A stretch of 64,000 bases of DNA. Origin: Janibacter anophelis NBRC 107843. Lineage in GTDB: Bacteria; Actinomycetota; Actinomycetes; Actinomycetales; Dermatophilaceae. Below are positions 27,676 through 36,426 of this stretch, piece by piece (positions within the stretch are counted from its first letter, which is position 1; every line of letters begins with the position of its first letter). Under the pieces are notes generated by a model. It did no database searches, had not been told where the DNA came from, and was given only the letters and a program-made list of their open reading frames with translations. The position numbers and the translations under genes are program-made. The DNA lies in the NCBI RefSeq assembly GCF_001570945.1, contig NZ_BCSQ01000001.1, positions 86,080-150,079 on the forward strand, read 5' to 3'.

Positions 27676-28251
27676 TCAGGCCGGCGAGCCCGGCCACTCC
27701 TCGCGGAGGATCCCGTAGGTGTAGCCGTCGACCCACCCCCGCTCGGCGTGCCACGAGTCCTTGACGCCGTGCTGCTCGCGCCGCATCCCGATGCGCTCCA
27801 TCACCCGCCACGACGGGGTGTTGTCGGCGAAACACCCGGCCGTCACCCGGTGCAGGCCCAACTCGTCGAAGGCGATGGACAGCAGTGCCCGGGCGAGGTG
27901 GGTGCCGTACCCGCGACCAGCGTGCTCGGGATCGATCGTGTACCCGAGGCTCCCCTGCGCCCGTCGCCAGATCGACTCGCCCGCGTGCACCTGGCCCATC
28001 GCGTCGGAGATGTTGAGCGAGCCGGTGCCGACGAGCTGGCCGTCGACATGGGCGGCGACGCCGACGCTGTCGGGGTCGTCCGCGAGCCAGGTGCGGGTGT
28101 AGGCGTCCGGGTCGACGGTCGTGCGCAGGAGCCACCGGGTGACCTCGGGACTGTTGCGCCACGTGAGGGCCTGCTCGATGTCCGCCTCGGTCGGAGGACG
28201 AAGGGAGAGAGGTCCCGATTCGCGCGGCCAGGTCAGGGGGTGCGTGGTCAC
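27676..28251 (-). CDS. GNAT N-acetyltransferase, RimJ/RimL-like
   Basis: 191 residues from GTG 28251 (an in-frame GTG at 28275 would add eight). It starts LTWPRESGPLSLRPPTEADI, with the RimJ/RimL-like order: GSLGYTIDPEHAGRGYGTHLA (acetyl-CoA loop), LSIAFDELGLHRVTAGCFADN and PSWRVMERIGMRREQH. Such enzymes acetylate protein N-termini or small molecules. It converges on the PIN toxin gene. Confidence 0.88.
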   Translation of the reverse strand: MTTHPLTWPRESGPLSLRPPTEADIEQALTWRNSPEVTRWLLRTTVDPDAYTRTWLADDPDSVGVAAHVDGQLVGTGSLNISDAMGQVHAGESIWRRAQGSLGYTIDPEHAGRGYGTHLARALLSIAFDELGLHRVTAGCFADNTPSWRVMERIGMRREQHGVKDSWHAERGWVDGYTYGILREEWPGSPA

Positions 28252-28302
28252 CCGGACGACACTATGGAGACGCACCTGTGGTGGGCCAGCGGATTTCGAG
28301 GG

Positions 28303-28707
28303 TCAGGCGCCGGCCCAGGACCGCTCGACCAGCTCGCGCAGGACGGCCTCGTCGATGTCGGACATCCGCTTGACGTAGAGGCAGCCCTTGCCGGTCGTGT
28401 GCTTGCCCAGCCGCTTGAGCAGGTCCTCGTTGGAGCCGTAGAAGGTCAATCCGTAGAGGGTCAGCGCCGCCTTGCGCGGTGCCAGCCCGACCCGGAACCA
28501 CTCGCGCTCCTTGCCGTCCGCGGTCGTGTACGGCTGGGTGCCGAAGCCGATCATCGACGGGCCCCACACCACGGGCTCGGCGCCGGTGACTTCGCGCATG
28601 AGCGCCAGGGCAGCCTGCGCGTCGGCCCGGCGACCCTCGTCCGGCACGGCCGCGAGCAGCTCGTCGGGCGACGCGGTGGTGGGGGCGGTCTTGCGGTCGG
28701 AGGCCAT
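28303..28707 (-). CDS. DUF1801 domain-containing protein
   Basis: 134 residues. The block WGPSMIGFGTQPYTTADGK, then GLAPRKAALTLYG and TTGKGCLYVKRMSDIDEAVL match DUF1801 (YdhG/YobT-like), a small fold of unknown function found in many actinobacteria. It starts 89 bp from the divergent gene at 28796, with which it shares an intergenic region. Confidence 0.88.
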   Translation of the reverse strand: MASDRKTAPTTASPDELLAAVPDEGRRADAQAALALMREVTGAEPVVWGPSMIGFGTQPYTTADGKEREWFRVGLAPRKAALTLYGLTFYGSNEDLLKRLGKHTTGKGCLYVKRMSDIDEAVLRELVERSWAGA

Positions 28708-28795
28708 GGGGCGAGCCTATGACCATGCCCGACCGTTCACCGGGCGTCCTGAAAGTCTCATCCGTACACTCGAACGCGATACACGGGGGGATTAC

Positions 28796-29224
28796 ATGGT
28801 CGGAGTGAGTCATGGGGACGCGATCCAGGAACGCGAGAACACACTCGGACGTGATGCAGTGAAGGCGGCCAAGGACAGCGGCGCCAAGGGGCCGGTGACC
28901 TTCCCCATCAACACCAACTGGACCGGGACCAACGCCAACGATTCGGACAACTGGAAGTACGCCACAAATGGTATGTCCCACAATGCCTCTGGCCACGTCA
29001 CGGTCTACCCGCCCGACTCTCCCGGAGGGAAATGGCGGTATGAGATGGAGACGGAGGTTGCGTACCGCGACCGTTACAACTGGGACACCGGCAAGCAGAT
29101 CCAGGTGAACGACGACATGGTGCAGGACGATGACATGGGGAGCCTGCATCGCGCCGGCCTGGCGAAGGAGTACACCCTGCACGGCGTCTCCTCGAAGCGT
29201 CAGAGCTCGGGGGTCGTCGGATGA
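28796..29224 (+). CDS. Uncharacterised 142-aa protein with LHRAGLAKEY C-terminal motif
   Basis: 142 residues with no signal peptide. The second half (from about 45) is aromatic and polar: TFPINTNWTGTNANDSDNWK, GGKWRYEMETEVAYRDRYNW, then DDDMGSLHRAGLAKEYTLHG. The RYNWD...LHRAGLAxEY arrangement resembles the C-terminal end of large actinobacterial secreted or type VII-associated proteins, as I recall them, but this is not established. ATG 28796 has a G-rich ribosome site. Codon use is less GC-rich than in the neighbours, and the stop overlaps the lipoprotein ATG, so the two form a unit, possibly horizontally acquired. Confidence 0.65.
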   Translation: MVGVSHGDAIQERENTLGRDAVKAAKDSGAKGPVTFPINTNWTGTNANDSDNWKYATNGMSHNASGHVTVYPPDSPGGKWRYEMETEVAYRDRYNWDTGKQIQVNDDMVQDDDMGSLHRAGLAKEYTLHGVSSKRQSSGVVG

Positions 29225-29676
29225 GGCCGGGCGCTGCCGTGGCTGCAGCGCTCACACTCGCCCTCTCCGGGTGCGGGGGGTGGTCCGACCTGGGCGGGGG
29301 CGATCCACACACCCCACCCCCTTCGCCCTCCGCAGTTGACCCCGCCGATGTCGCCCGGAAGACGGGCACGCAACTCCCTACCAGCGCGGCCCATGTAACG
29401 GCCCTGCGCATTGACGACAACCCCCTGACATACAGGGTGATGTTTGACGCGGACCCAGAGGCCGCGATGTCGTGGTGCCTCTCTCAGGACAACAGCCAGC
29501 AGGGTTCGTACGCCGGTCTGACCGACGCAAAGAAGACCCTGTGGGGCATCGCCTCTGCCCCCGAGAACTCGCAGACCTGCTCGATGCCATCTCCAGACGG
29601 GATCTGGCAGATAGACACTCTGGTCTCCTCGGACGCGTCCGACCCAATACGTGTCGGCATGGTTCAGGTGCACTGA
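29221..29676 (+). CDS. Lipoprotein, unknown function
   Basis: 151 residues. The signal peptide AAVAAALTLALSGC has a clear lipobox (LSGC), then a Pro-rich linker and a domain beginning ALRIDDNPLTYRVMFDADPE with two further Cys. The start overlaps the preceding gene (ATGA). It is probably surface-anchored and partnered with the 142-residue protein; an immunity or chaperone relation is possible but unproven. No family recognised. Confidence 0.75.
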   Translation: MRPGAAVAAALTLALSGCGGWSDLGGGDPHTPPPSPSAVDPADVARKTGTQLPTSAAHVTALRIDDNPLTYRVMFDADPEAAMSWCLSQDNSQQGSYAGLTDAKKTLWGIASAPENSQTCSMPSPDGIWQIDTLVSSDASDPIRVGMVQVH

Positions 29677-29726
29677 GGCGCGACGCGGCAGGCGCGTCAA
29701 CAGGTGAGGCACACCTCTCACCAGGC

Positions 29727-32700
29727 CTAGGCGCTCGCGGCCTCAGCGCGCCCATCCACCTCACGCAGGATCCCCACGATCGAGTCGACCTGCGCCTCCT
29801 CGAAGAGATCATCCGGACCGGTCGGCGCGTAGTCCGTGTACGGCGACTCGAAGAGCCGCCCCGGCTCGACCGCACCATTCGCCGTGAGCTCGTCGACGAT
29901 GAGCGTCACGAACCGCACCTGATGCACGTCGAACCGCGCCGTGTCGAGGTAGTCGCCAAAGGCCTCCAGCGCTGCCTCGCGATCCAGCCCGACCAGTGAG
30001 CGGACGAACCGCCCCAAGCCGTGCGACTCGTCGACCGCACGCTCGATGTCTGCGCGCGCGCCGGCCCCGCTGTCCTCGAGCATCTGCTCAAGCGCGGACA
30101 GGTCATCCGGTGTCAGCTGTCGGTTGCGCCGCAGTCGTTGTAGCGCCACATGGCTCTCGTGCTGACGCAGGTATGCGGCCGCCTTGGCGCGGAAGCGCTC
30201 CATGTCCGTACCCGGGGTCGTCCCGGGCAGCACGACCTCGGTCGACTCGCCGAGCTCGTCTGCGAAGTCGGTGTACACCGGGTTCCTCGTCGTCCGCTCG
30301 ATGAGGCGCACGAGGTCGCGCACCCGCAGCCGCGCCAGCTCGAGCATCGGCAGGGTGACGTCCACCCACCACTCGTCGCTCGCCAGCTCCTCGAGCATCT
30401 CCGTCTGAGCCGCGACGGACGGGATCGCCGTCTTACCGAGCAGCGCGACCGCGACCTCCTGGACCGTCTCGCGCAAACGCTCCGCGAGGACCAGGTCGCC
30501 GTCGAGCTGGGCGAGCTGTCGCCGGAGCATGACGAGGTCGAAGCGCTTGGCGGCCTCGTCGTCGTCGCGCACGGCCGAGGGGAGACCCGCCAGATGCGTC
30601 ATGAGATCGGCCGCATCCTCGGTGGACAGCGAGTCCCAGGCAGACCGTTCGCCGTAGCGCTCGACCCACTCACGGTGCGGGCGGACGAGGAAGTTGTCGA
30701 TGTTCATCCCCGCCACGACCTGGTGCAGCATGTCCGCAGCCGATGAGCGAAGGGGGGCATCCCCCTTCGTCTTGTCGAGTGCCGTGATCAGCCCGACGCG
30801 GCCCTCGAAGAGGCGCTGGGTCAGGGACTTCTGCACCGACCCCTCGGAGCCCGGCAGGTCCTGGCTGAAGAACTCGAGGTTGCCGCAGAAGTCGAAGACG
30901 AGGAAGTCCTGTTTGTCCTGCCCGGGGCCGAAGAGGTCCGGGCGCAGGCGCGTGCCCCGGCCGATCATCTGCCAGAACTTGCTCTTCGAGCGCACGACCT
31001 TGAAGAAGACGAGGTTGACCACGTCGGGTACGTCGATGCCCGTGTCGAGCATGTCGACGGAGATCGCGATGTGCGGCGCCTTGTCGGGGTTGGAGAAGTC
31101 GTCGATGAGGTTCTGCGCGTAGGTCGTTCCGTGGGTGATCGTGCGGGCGAAGGCGCCGCCGTACTCGGGCCAGTGGATGTCGAAGCGCTCCTGGATGAAG
31201 TCGGCGTGAGCCTGGCTCTTGGCGAAGATGATCGTCTTGCCGAGTCGGTCCCCACCGGCGACCTTGTAGCCGTCCTCCATGAGGGTGGCGAGCACCTTGT
31301 CCACCGTGTCTTCGTTGAAGAGGAAGCGGTTGAGCTCCTCGGCGCCGACCTCGCTCGGTGCGCCGTCCTCGCCCCAGTCGAGCAGGTCCCACTGGTCCTT
31401 CTCGTCCTCGCTGAGCTCGTCGTAGCGGATGCCCTGGCGCAGGAACTTCGTGCCGACGGAGACCCCCTTCGGCGGGACGAGGTAGCCGTCAGCGACCGCC
31501 TCGTCGAGGCTGTAGGCGTCGGTCGGCACCCCGTCCTCGAGGTGGAAGAGCCGGTAGGTGTTGTGGTCGACCTCGTCCTTGGGCGTGGCGGTGAGCCCGA
31601 CGAGGAGGCCGTCGAACCAGTCGAAGATCGCGCCGTACTTCTGGTAGACGGACCGGTGCGCCTCGTCGATGACGACGAGGTCGAAGTAGCCGGGCCCGAA
31701 CTTCCGCTTCACAACACTCGGGTCGGCGTCGTCGGAGAGCTCGTTGATGAGGTTCATCATCGTCGGGTAGGTGGAGGCGTAGACGCGGCCGGAGCCGGTG
31801 CGGTTGGTGACGAGGTTGACCGTCGCGACGTCGGGCAGGTGCTCGGTGAAGGCGCGGGCGGCCTGGCCGACGAGCGCGGTGCGGTCGGCGAGGAAGAGCA
31901 CGCGCTTGACCCAGTTGGCCTTCATCAGCTGGTCGACGAGACCGATGGTCATGCGGGTCTTGCCCGAGCCGGTCGCCATGACGAGCAGCGCCTCGCGCTG
32001 GCGCCGGTCGAAGGCGTCGCCCACCGCGGCGATGGCCTCCACCTGGTAGGGCCGACCGGCGATGTCGGTGTTGACGCTCTCGCCCCCGAGTGGGCGGCGC
32101 GTGGTCCGTCGCTGGATGAGCAACTCGAGCTCGTCGCGGGTGAGGAAGCCCTGGATTTCACGCGGCGGGTAGTCGCTGGCGTCGTCCCAGAGCCAGTGCT
32201 GCAGCCCGTTGGTGTAGAAGATCACTGGCCGCCGACCGAACCGCGCCTCGAGCCGGTCGGCGTAGAGCTTGGCCTGCTGCTGCCCCACGCTCGGGGAGGT
32301 TGTCGTGCGCTTGGCCTCGACGACGGCGAGGGGCAGTCCATCACTCCCCCACAGCACGTAGTCGACGTAGCCCGTGCCCGAGGCACTGGGCATGCCGCTG
32401 ACCTCGTACTCGCGGTCCTGCGGATCGGCGAGAGGCCAGCCGGCCTCACCGAGGAGCAGGTCGATGAGGGTGCTGCGCGTCGTCGCCTCGTCGTAGTCGT
32501 GAGTATCGACCGTCTGCGACTTGGCGGCCTGGGCCGCGGCGATCTCGGCCTTGAGCCGCTCGATCTCGGCGTCCTTGGCAGCGGCGAGCTCGTCCTTGGC
32601 CGCGAGCGCCGCGGCGTGAGCCTCGTCGGCCGCCTTGATCTTGGCGGCGAGCTTGATGAGCTCGTCCCGCGACAGCGGGGCCGACTTCTGTGCGAGGTCC

Positions 32701-33110
32701 GGGTCGAACTGCGTGCCCATCGGCACGGCGTCCGGGCTGGTCGAGTAGCGGTAGGCGGCCCAGATGACGACGTGGTGCAGTTCGCGAAGGGAGGCCAGCG
32801 CGGCCTGCGTGGGGATGGGCTGGCTGTCGTGGACGGCCTTGTTGCCGAGGTTGCGGATGAGGTTGAGCTTCTGGGTGAAGGACGGCGAGGTCTTCGCCTT
32901 GAAGCCCGGGTCGTTGGTCCGCGCCGCGAGGTCGTCCTTGTACGGGACGGGCAGAGCCATGACGTCGTAGAGATGGTGGACGAGCGCCTCGGTGGCACGG
33001 CGGGCGTAGAAGCACGCGGTGCGCGGGTCGCTTGAGAGGTAGGACTCTGCGCGCACGCAGTCAGCGTGGATGTCGGGCCACTCGGTCTTGACGAAGGCGA
33101 AGTTGCTCAT
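29727..33110 (-). CDS. hsdR: Type I restriction enzyme R subunit (EcoEI-like) with N-terminal DUF4145
   Basis: 1127-residue restriction/translocase subunit. An N-terminal DUF4145-like region (about 1-130, CFYARRATEALVHHLYDVM) and a coiled coil (about 145-200) precede the HsdR nuclease domain with VDYVLWG and VVEAKR (PD-(D/E)xK residues, about 250-265). The SF2 helicase follows: MATGSGKTRMT (about 378), VVIDEAHRS (about 480), VGLTATPKDEVD and QMIGRGTRLRPDL. The C-terminal helical part binds the modification complex. ATG 33110 overlaps the fic stop. It cleaves unmodified DNA after translocation and is the last gene of the restriction island. Confidence 0.95.
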   Translation of the reverse strand: MSNFAFVKTEWPDIHADCVRAESYLSSDPRTACFYARRATEALVHHLYDVMALPVPYKDDLAARTNDPGFKAKTSPSFTQKLNLIRNLGNKAVHDSQPIPTQAALASLRELHHVVIWAAYRYSTSPDAVPMGTQFDPDLAQKSAPLSRDELIKLAAKIKAADEAHAAALAAKDELAAAKDAEIERLKAEIAAAQAAKSQTVDTHDYDEATTRSTLIDLLLGEAGWPLADPQDREYEVSGMPSASGTGYVDYVLWGSDGLPLAVVEAKRTTTSPSVGQQQAKLYADRLEARFGRRPVIFYTNGLQHWLWDDASDYPPREIQGFLTRDELELLIQRRTTRRPLGGESVNTDIAGRPYQVEAIAAVGDAFDRRQREALLVMATGSGKTRMTIGLVDQLMKANWVKRVLFLADRTALVGQAARAFTEHLPDVATVNLVTNRTGSGRVYASTYPTMMNLINELSDDADPSVVKRKFGPGYFDLVVIDEAHRSVYQKYGAIFDWFDGLLVGLTATPKDEVDHNTYRLFHLEDGVPTDAYSLDEAVADGYLVPPKGVSVGTKFLRQGIRYDELSEDEKDQWDLLDWGEDGAPSEVGAEELNRFLFNEDTVDKVLATLMEDGYKVAGGDRLGKTIIFAKSQAHADFIQERFDIHWPEYGGAFARTITHGTTYAQNLIDDFSNPDKAPHIAISVDMLDTGIDVPDVVNLVFFKVVRSKSKFWQMIGRGTRLRPDLFGPGQDKQDFLVFDFCGNLEFFSQDLPGSEGSVQKSLTQRLFEGRVGLITALDKTKGDAPLRSSAADMLHQVVAGMNIDNFLVRPHREWVERYGERSAWDSLSTEDAADLMTHLAGLPSAVRDDDEAAKRFDLVMLRRQLAQLDGDLVLAERLRETVQEVAVALLGKTAIPSVAAQTEMLEELASDEWWVDVTLPMLELARLRVRDLVRLIERTTRNPVYTDFADELGESTEVVLPGTTPGTDMERFRAKAAAYLRQHESHVALQRLRRNRQLTPDDLSALEQMLEDSGAGARADIERAVDESHGLGRFVRSLVGLDREAALEAFGDYLDTARFDVHQVRFVTLIVDELTANGAVEPGRLFESPYTDYAPTGPDDLFEEAQVDSIVGILREVDGRAEAASA

Positions 33111-34204
33111 CGGCTCCCCCGATCGTTGAGCAGCAAGGTCAGGAACTCTCGGTTGATGAAGAGACGGTCGCGTCCGACCTTGTGGTCGTCGAGCAGCCCT
33201 GCACCGGCGAGGTCGGAGAGCCAGCGGGTGGCCGTGGGCCGCGAGACTCCGCATCGGTCGATGACCGTGGCGATCCGGCAGTAGGGCTGCTCGAAGAGGA
33301 CGGCGAGGAACTCGGCGTCCGCTCCCCCCTTCGACACTGCTCGCGCACGATGTGCGAAGTCCGCCTGGAGGTCGCGGGTCGCGCTGATCGTGGCGACGGT
33401 GTCGGCGGACGTCTGCTCGACTCCGGTGAGGATGTAGCAGATCCACTCCTCCCAGGCTGCATCACTGGTGACCGCACGCAGGAGCCGGTAGTAGTCGTCC
33501 TTGGTGTCGATGATGTAGCGGGAGAGATAGAGCAGGGGCAGGTGCAGCAGGCCCGCCTCGACGAGCATGAGCACGTTGAGGATCCGTCCGGTCCGCCCGT
33601 TGCCGTCGGCGAAGGGGTGGATCGCCTCGAACTGGTAGTGCGCCGCCGCCATCCGCACGAGCGGGTCCATGCCGTCATCGGCGTGGACGAACCGCTCCCA
33701 CTCGGTGAGCTTGTCCCGGATGACGTCGGCGCCCTCCGGGGGGCTGTACACGATCGCGCCCGTCGCAGGGTTGGCGATGCGAGTCCCGGGCAGGGCCCTG
33801 ATCGCCATCTCCCGTGCGTGGATCATGCTGCACACGCTCTCGGCTGCGGCCACGGTCAGGCCTCGCTCGACCACGTGCTCGTGTCCGGCGTAGAGCGCAC
33901 TCCGATATCTCAGGGTCTCGCGGACTGCGGGGTCCGAGGACGAGTCGTCATCCTCCATGTGTCTGAAGAGGTCGTCAGACGTGGTGACGACATTTTCTAT
34001 CTCGGAGCTGGCCTGGGCCTCGAGCAACGGGATCGTGTTGATGAGGACATCAGGGTTGGGCATCGCCCGGCTGGCCTGGTCGAGCTGGGCAACGGCTGCG
34101 CGTGCGCCGATGGCTGCCTTCAGCACCGCCGTGGTCTCCAGCACCTCGGCAGAGGGCGGCGGGGGGAGCTCGTTGTAGGGCTTCTCTGCCCGCCATCTGC
34201 TCAT
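33107..34204 (-). CDS. Fic family protein with C-terminal winged helix
   Basis: 365 residues. The Fic active-site loop HPFADGNGRTGR spans about residues 196-207 with catalytic His196, so AMP (or another nucleotide) transfer is likely. The N-terminal helix carries SSEIEN at 66-71, matching the (S/T)xxxE(G/N) inhibitory motif, i.e. a class II self-inhibited Fic. The C-terminal part is a winged helix (AVLFEQPYCRIATVIDRCGVSRPTATRWL), suggesting DNA binding. It overlaps hsdR by ATGA. Its own promoter region with palindromes lies at 34205-34357. Confidence 0.93.
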   Translation of the reverse strand: MSRWRAEKPYNELPPPPSAEVLETTAVLKAAIGARAAVAQLDQASRAMPNPDVLINTIPLLEAQASSEIENVVTTSDDLFRHMEDDDSSSDPAVRETLRYRSALYAGHEHVVERGLTVAAAESVCSMIHAREMAIRALPGTRIANPATGAIVYSPPEGADVIRDKLTEWERFVHADDGMDPLVRMAAAHYQFEAIHPFADGNGRTGRILNVLMLVEAGLLHLPLLYLSRYIIDTKDDYYRLLRAVTSDAAWEEWICYILTGVEQTSADTVATISATRDLQADFAHRARAVSKGGADAEFLAVLFEQPYCRIATVIDRCGVSRPTATRWLSDLAGAGLLDDHKVGRDRLFINREFLTLLLNDRGSR

Positions 34205-34230
34205 GTCACAAAACCTGCCATGTCACGTCG

Positions 34231-34261
34231 AACCTGTAAAGGTTTCCCCAAAACATTTACA
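34231..34261. promoter_or_regulatory. Palindromes in the fic promoter
   Basis: AACCT-GTAA-AGGTT (34231-34244), and a wider inverted pair TGTAAA (34235) ... TTTACA (34256), lie in a locally AT-rich 150-bp gap between the Mrr-like and fic genes. They may bind the Fic protein's own winged helix. Confidence 0.5.
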
Positions 34262-34357
34262 TATCGTCGTAGTCTCTGGCGGCCAACGACCGGCGGCGGT
34301 CTCGGCCTCGGCACCCACTGCAACATCCGTGGTGGGCGAACTGTTGCAGCAGAGCCC

Positions 34358-35266
34358 CTACTCGAAGAAGTCCTCATCCACCTCGACGATCTGCACCGTC
34401 TGCCACACCTGCACACCCACGCCGTACCTGATCATCAACGCCGCCATCCGCTCTCCGTCGACGAGCACGACCCGGGTGGCGACCCCTTCGGCGTAGGCGC
34501 GAGCGCCGGCGCTGAAGCGTCCGGTCGTGATGAAGACGCCCTGGTTGGCCGACTGCCCGTGCAGCGCCCCGACGAAGCCCTGGATCTCGGGCCGTCCGAC
34601 GGAGCTGTCGAGCGCGTACCGCTTGGCCTGGACGTAGACCCGGCTCAGGCCGAGCGCGTCCTGGTCGATGATCCCGTCGATGCCGCCGTCGTTGGACAGC
34701 TGGGTGCGGGTGGCCCGCCCGTCGGCGCCGCCGTAGCCCATGGCGACGAGCAGGTCGAGCACGGCCTGCTCGAAGAAGGCGGGGTCGTTGGCGTGCAGTC
34801 GCCGCAACAGCTCGGCGGCGACGTCGGCGTGGATGCGGGCGATGCCTTCCTCGACCTGCTCGGTCGGGTCGATCTCCGGCGATGACGTGATGACGGCGGA
34901 CGTCGGCGCGTTATCGGTCGCCTTGGTCGTCCACCACGAGTCGCCCGGGCGGGCATACTGCCGCAGCTCGACCTCGGTGATGCCCTCCGGGTGGTCCGCG
35001 AGCAGGCGGACCCCCACGTCGGTGATGCGGTACTCGCCCCGCGCTCGACGCTCGAGGGCGCCGACGCGGTAGAGGTAGGAGACCGCCCACCCGATCCGGT
35101 TGTCCGCCTTGGGCGAGCCCGAAGGGAGGACCTGCTCGCGTTGCTCTTCGGTCAGCGACGCCTGCGCGACGTCCGTACGGATGGAGCGAAGGGAGTGGAC
35201 CTCACCGTCCGCGAGGAGCTGGAGGACAGGGACCATGAAGCCGTCCCACGACGGGAGGGTGACCAT
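34358..35266 (-). CDS. Mrr-like restriction endonuclease
   Basis: 302 residues. The N-terminal Mrr_N-type helical domain (about 1-95) ends with ERRARGEYRITDVGVRLLADHPEG. The C-terminal Mrr catalytic domain begins FFEQAVLDLLVAMGYGGADGR and carries GGIDGII (Asp near 196) and VQAKRY (Gln213/Lys215), the D-(Q/E)xK nuclease site, then GVFITTGRFSAGARAYA. Mrr enzymes cleave modified (methylated) DNA. Its ATG overlaps the hsdS stop by TGATG, so it is translated from the hsdM-hsdS message. The combination with a type I system is uncommon and discussed in findings. Confidence 0.92.
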   Translation of the reverse strand: MVTLPSWDGFMVPVLQLLADGEVHSLRSIRTDVAQASLTEEQREQVLPSGSPKADNRIGWAVSYLYRVGALERRARGEYRITDVGVRLLADHPEGITEVELRQYARPGDSWWTTKATDNAPTSAVITSSPEIDPTEQVEEGIARIHADVAAELLRRLHANDPAFFEQAVLDLLVAMGYGGADGRATRTQLSNDGGIDGIIDQDALGLSRVYVQAKRYALDSSVGRPEIQGFVGALHGQSANQGVFITTGRFSAGARAYAEGVATRVVLVDGERMAALMIRYGVGVQVWQTVQIVEVDEDFFE

Positions 35267-36426
35267 CAGAGCTCGCCGGAGAAGGCGCGGGCTTGGAGGG
35301 AGGCAAAAAGTGCCTCGTCGGCAGCCTGCCCCTCTAACACAACGGTTCGAGCCTCGTCGATCTTGGCGAACTGACCCGCAGTCGCACGCTGCACTGCGAG
35401 GGGAGGAATAGCGACATGGACCGACGCGAGAGACTTCTGATTTACCTTGTACGTTCCGTTCGTCGTGCGGGCCACCTGCTCGATCTGGCGCCGAACCGAG
35501 GGCTGCCTCCATGCCACTTCGAGGATTGGTGCGAGCACTCGCGCCGAATCGACTCGGCCAGCAATGACCGTATCCGGGAAGACAAGATCGAAGCGATCCT
35601 CCGGCACAAACACCCCGACGCCCACCAGACCGGGATTGCCGTTGCCGCGGCACATCAAGAAATCGATGGCAGCGACGCACTTGTCCTCTGGAGGCTCCGT
35701 CGCAAAATCCCCCTCCTTCGCTGCAGAAGGGTTGAACCTGCCACGAGTAATCGCCGAGAGAGTGAGCACCTTGGCTCGATGGGCACCACCCGATGACGGC
35801 GATAAGCCGTTGCGCATGTGGGGCATCAATTCATTGGCGGCTACTGACTCAGCCCCGTCGTCCTGCAAGGCAGACTGGAACACCGACTGAGTGAGGTCGT
35901 CGAGGTGGGCGAGGACCTGGCGGCGCTTGGCGCGGAGGGCGTCGGCGTGGTCGAGGATCGCCGCGATCCGCCGCTGTTCGTCCAGGGACGGCGTCGGCAC
36001 CTGCAGTGATCGGAGATACTCCGGCGGAACGCGCCTCTGCCCACCGCTGCCAGTCATCCGCAGCTCACCAGTAGCTCTAACGCTCGGGAGCCTTAGAAAG
36101 TGCATGAGGTAACGCGGGTCGGCGCACTCCTTGGCCCTCACGACGTGGAATTCAGTTGAGCCCACGCCCACCTCGTGACCCAGGTGCGCCTGACCCACCT
36201 TCCCGTTCTCCCAGCACGGAGTAATCTTCGCGGCGAGAATGTCTTGGTCACGGAATACCGTGTACCCCTTGGATACGGCCCCAAAATGCACGGTTTCACG
36301 CGGCCGCGCCACCGCCCCCTGAGCGCTCAACTCAGCCATTCCCACGAAACTCACAGGTTCGTCGGCAGCAACCGACGCACCCCGCGGATTGATCTCCGCC
36401 AGGTCAGCTAGAGACTCCGTCCTCAC
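35266..36426 (-). CDS. hsdS: Type I restriction-modification specificity subunit
   Basis: 386 residues. Two target-recognition domains are each followed by a conserved helix: LQVPTPSLDEQRRIAAILDHADALRAKRRQVLAHLDDLTQ (split near residue 150) and VAIPPLAVQRATAGQFAKIDEARTVVLEGQ near the C-terminus. The two TRDs are distinctly lower in GC than the neighbouring genes, as usual for exchanged hsdS segments. GTG start overlaps the hsdM stop (GTGA). Confidence 0.92.
   Translation of the reverse strand: MRTESLADLAEINPRGASVAADEPVSFVGMAELSAQGAVARPRETVHFGAVSKGYTVFRDQDILAAKITPCWENGKVGQAHLGHEVGVGSTEFHVVRAKECADPRYLMHFLRLPSVRATGELRMTGSGGQRRVPPEYLRSLQVPTPSLDEQRRIAAILDHADALRAKRRQVLAHLDDLTQSVFQSALQDDGAESVAANELMPHMRNGLSPSSGGAHRAKVLTLSAITRGRFNPSAAKEGDFATEPPEDKCVAAIDFLMCRGNGNPGLVGVGVFVPEDRFDLVFPDTVIAGRVDSARVLAPILEVAWRQPSVRRQIEQVARTTNGTYKVNQKSLASVHVAIPPLAVQRATAGQFAKIDEARTVVLEGQAADEALFASLQARAFSGEL

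Noticed and set aside
31071..33035. Plus-strand frame of 654 codons opposite hsdR
   Set aside because: Antisense to helicase and nuclease motifs that are intact on the minus strand.
33111..33446. Upstream extension of hsdR to 33446
   Set aside because: The extension lies inside fic. ATG 33110 overlaps the fic stop and begins the conserved N-terminus.
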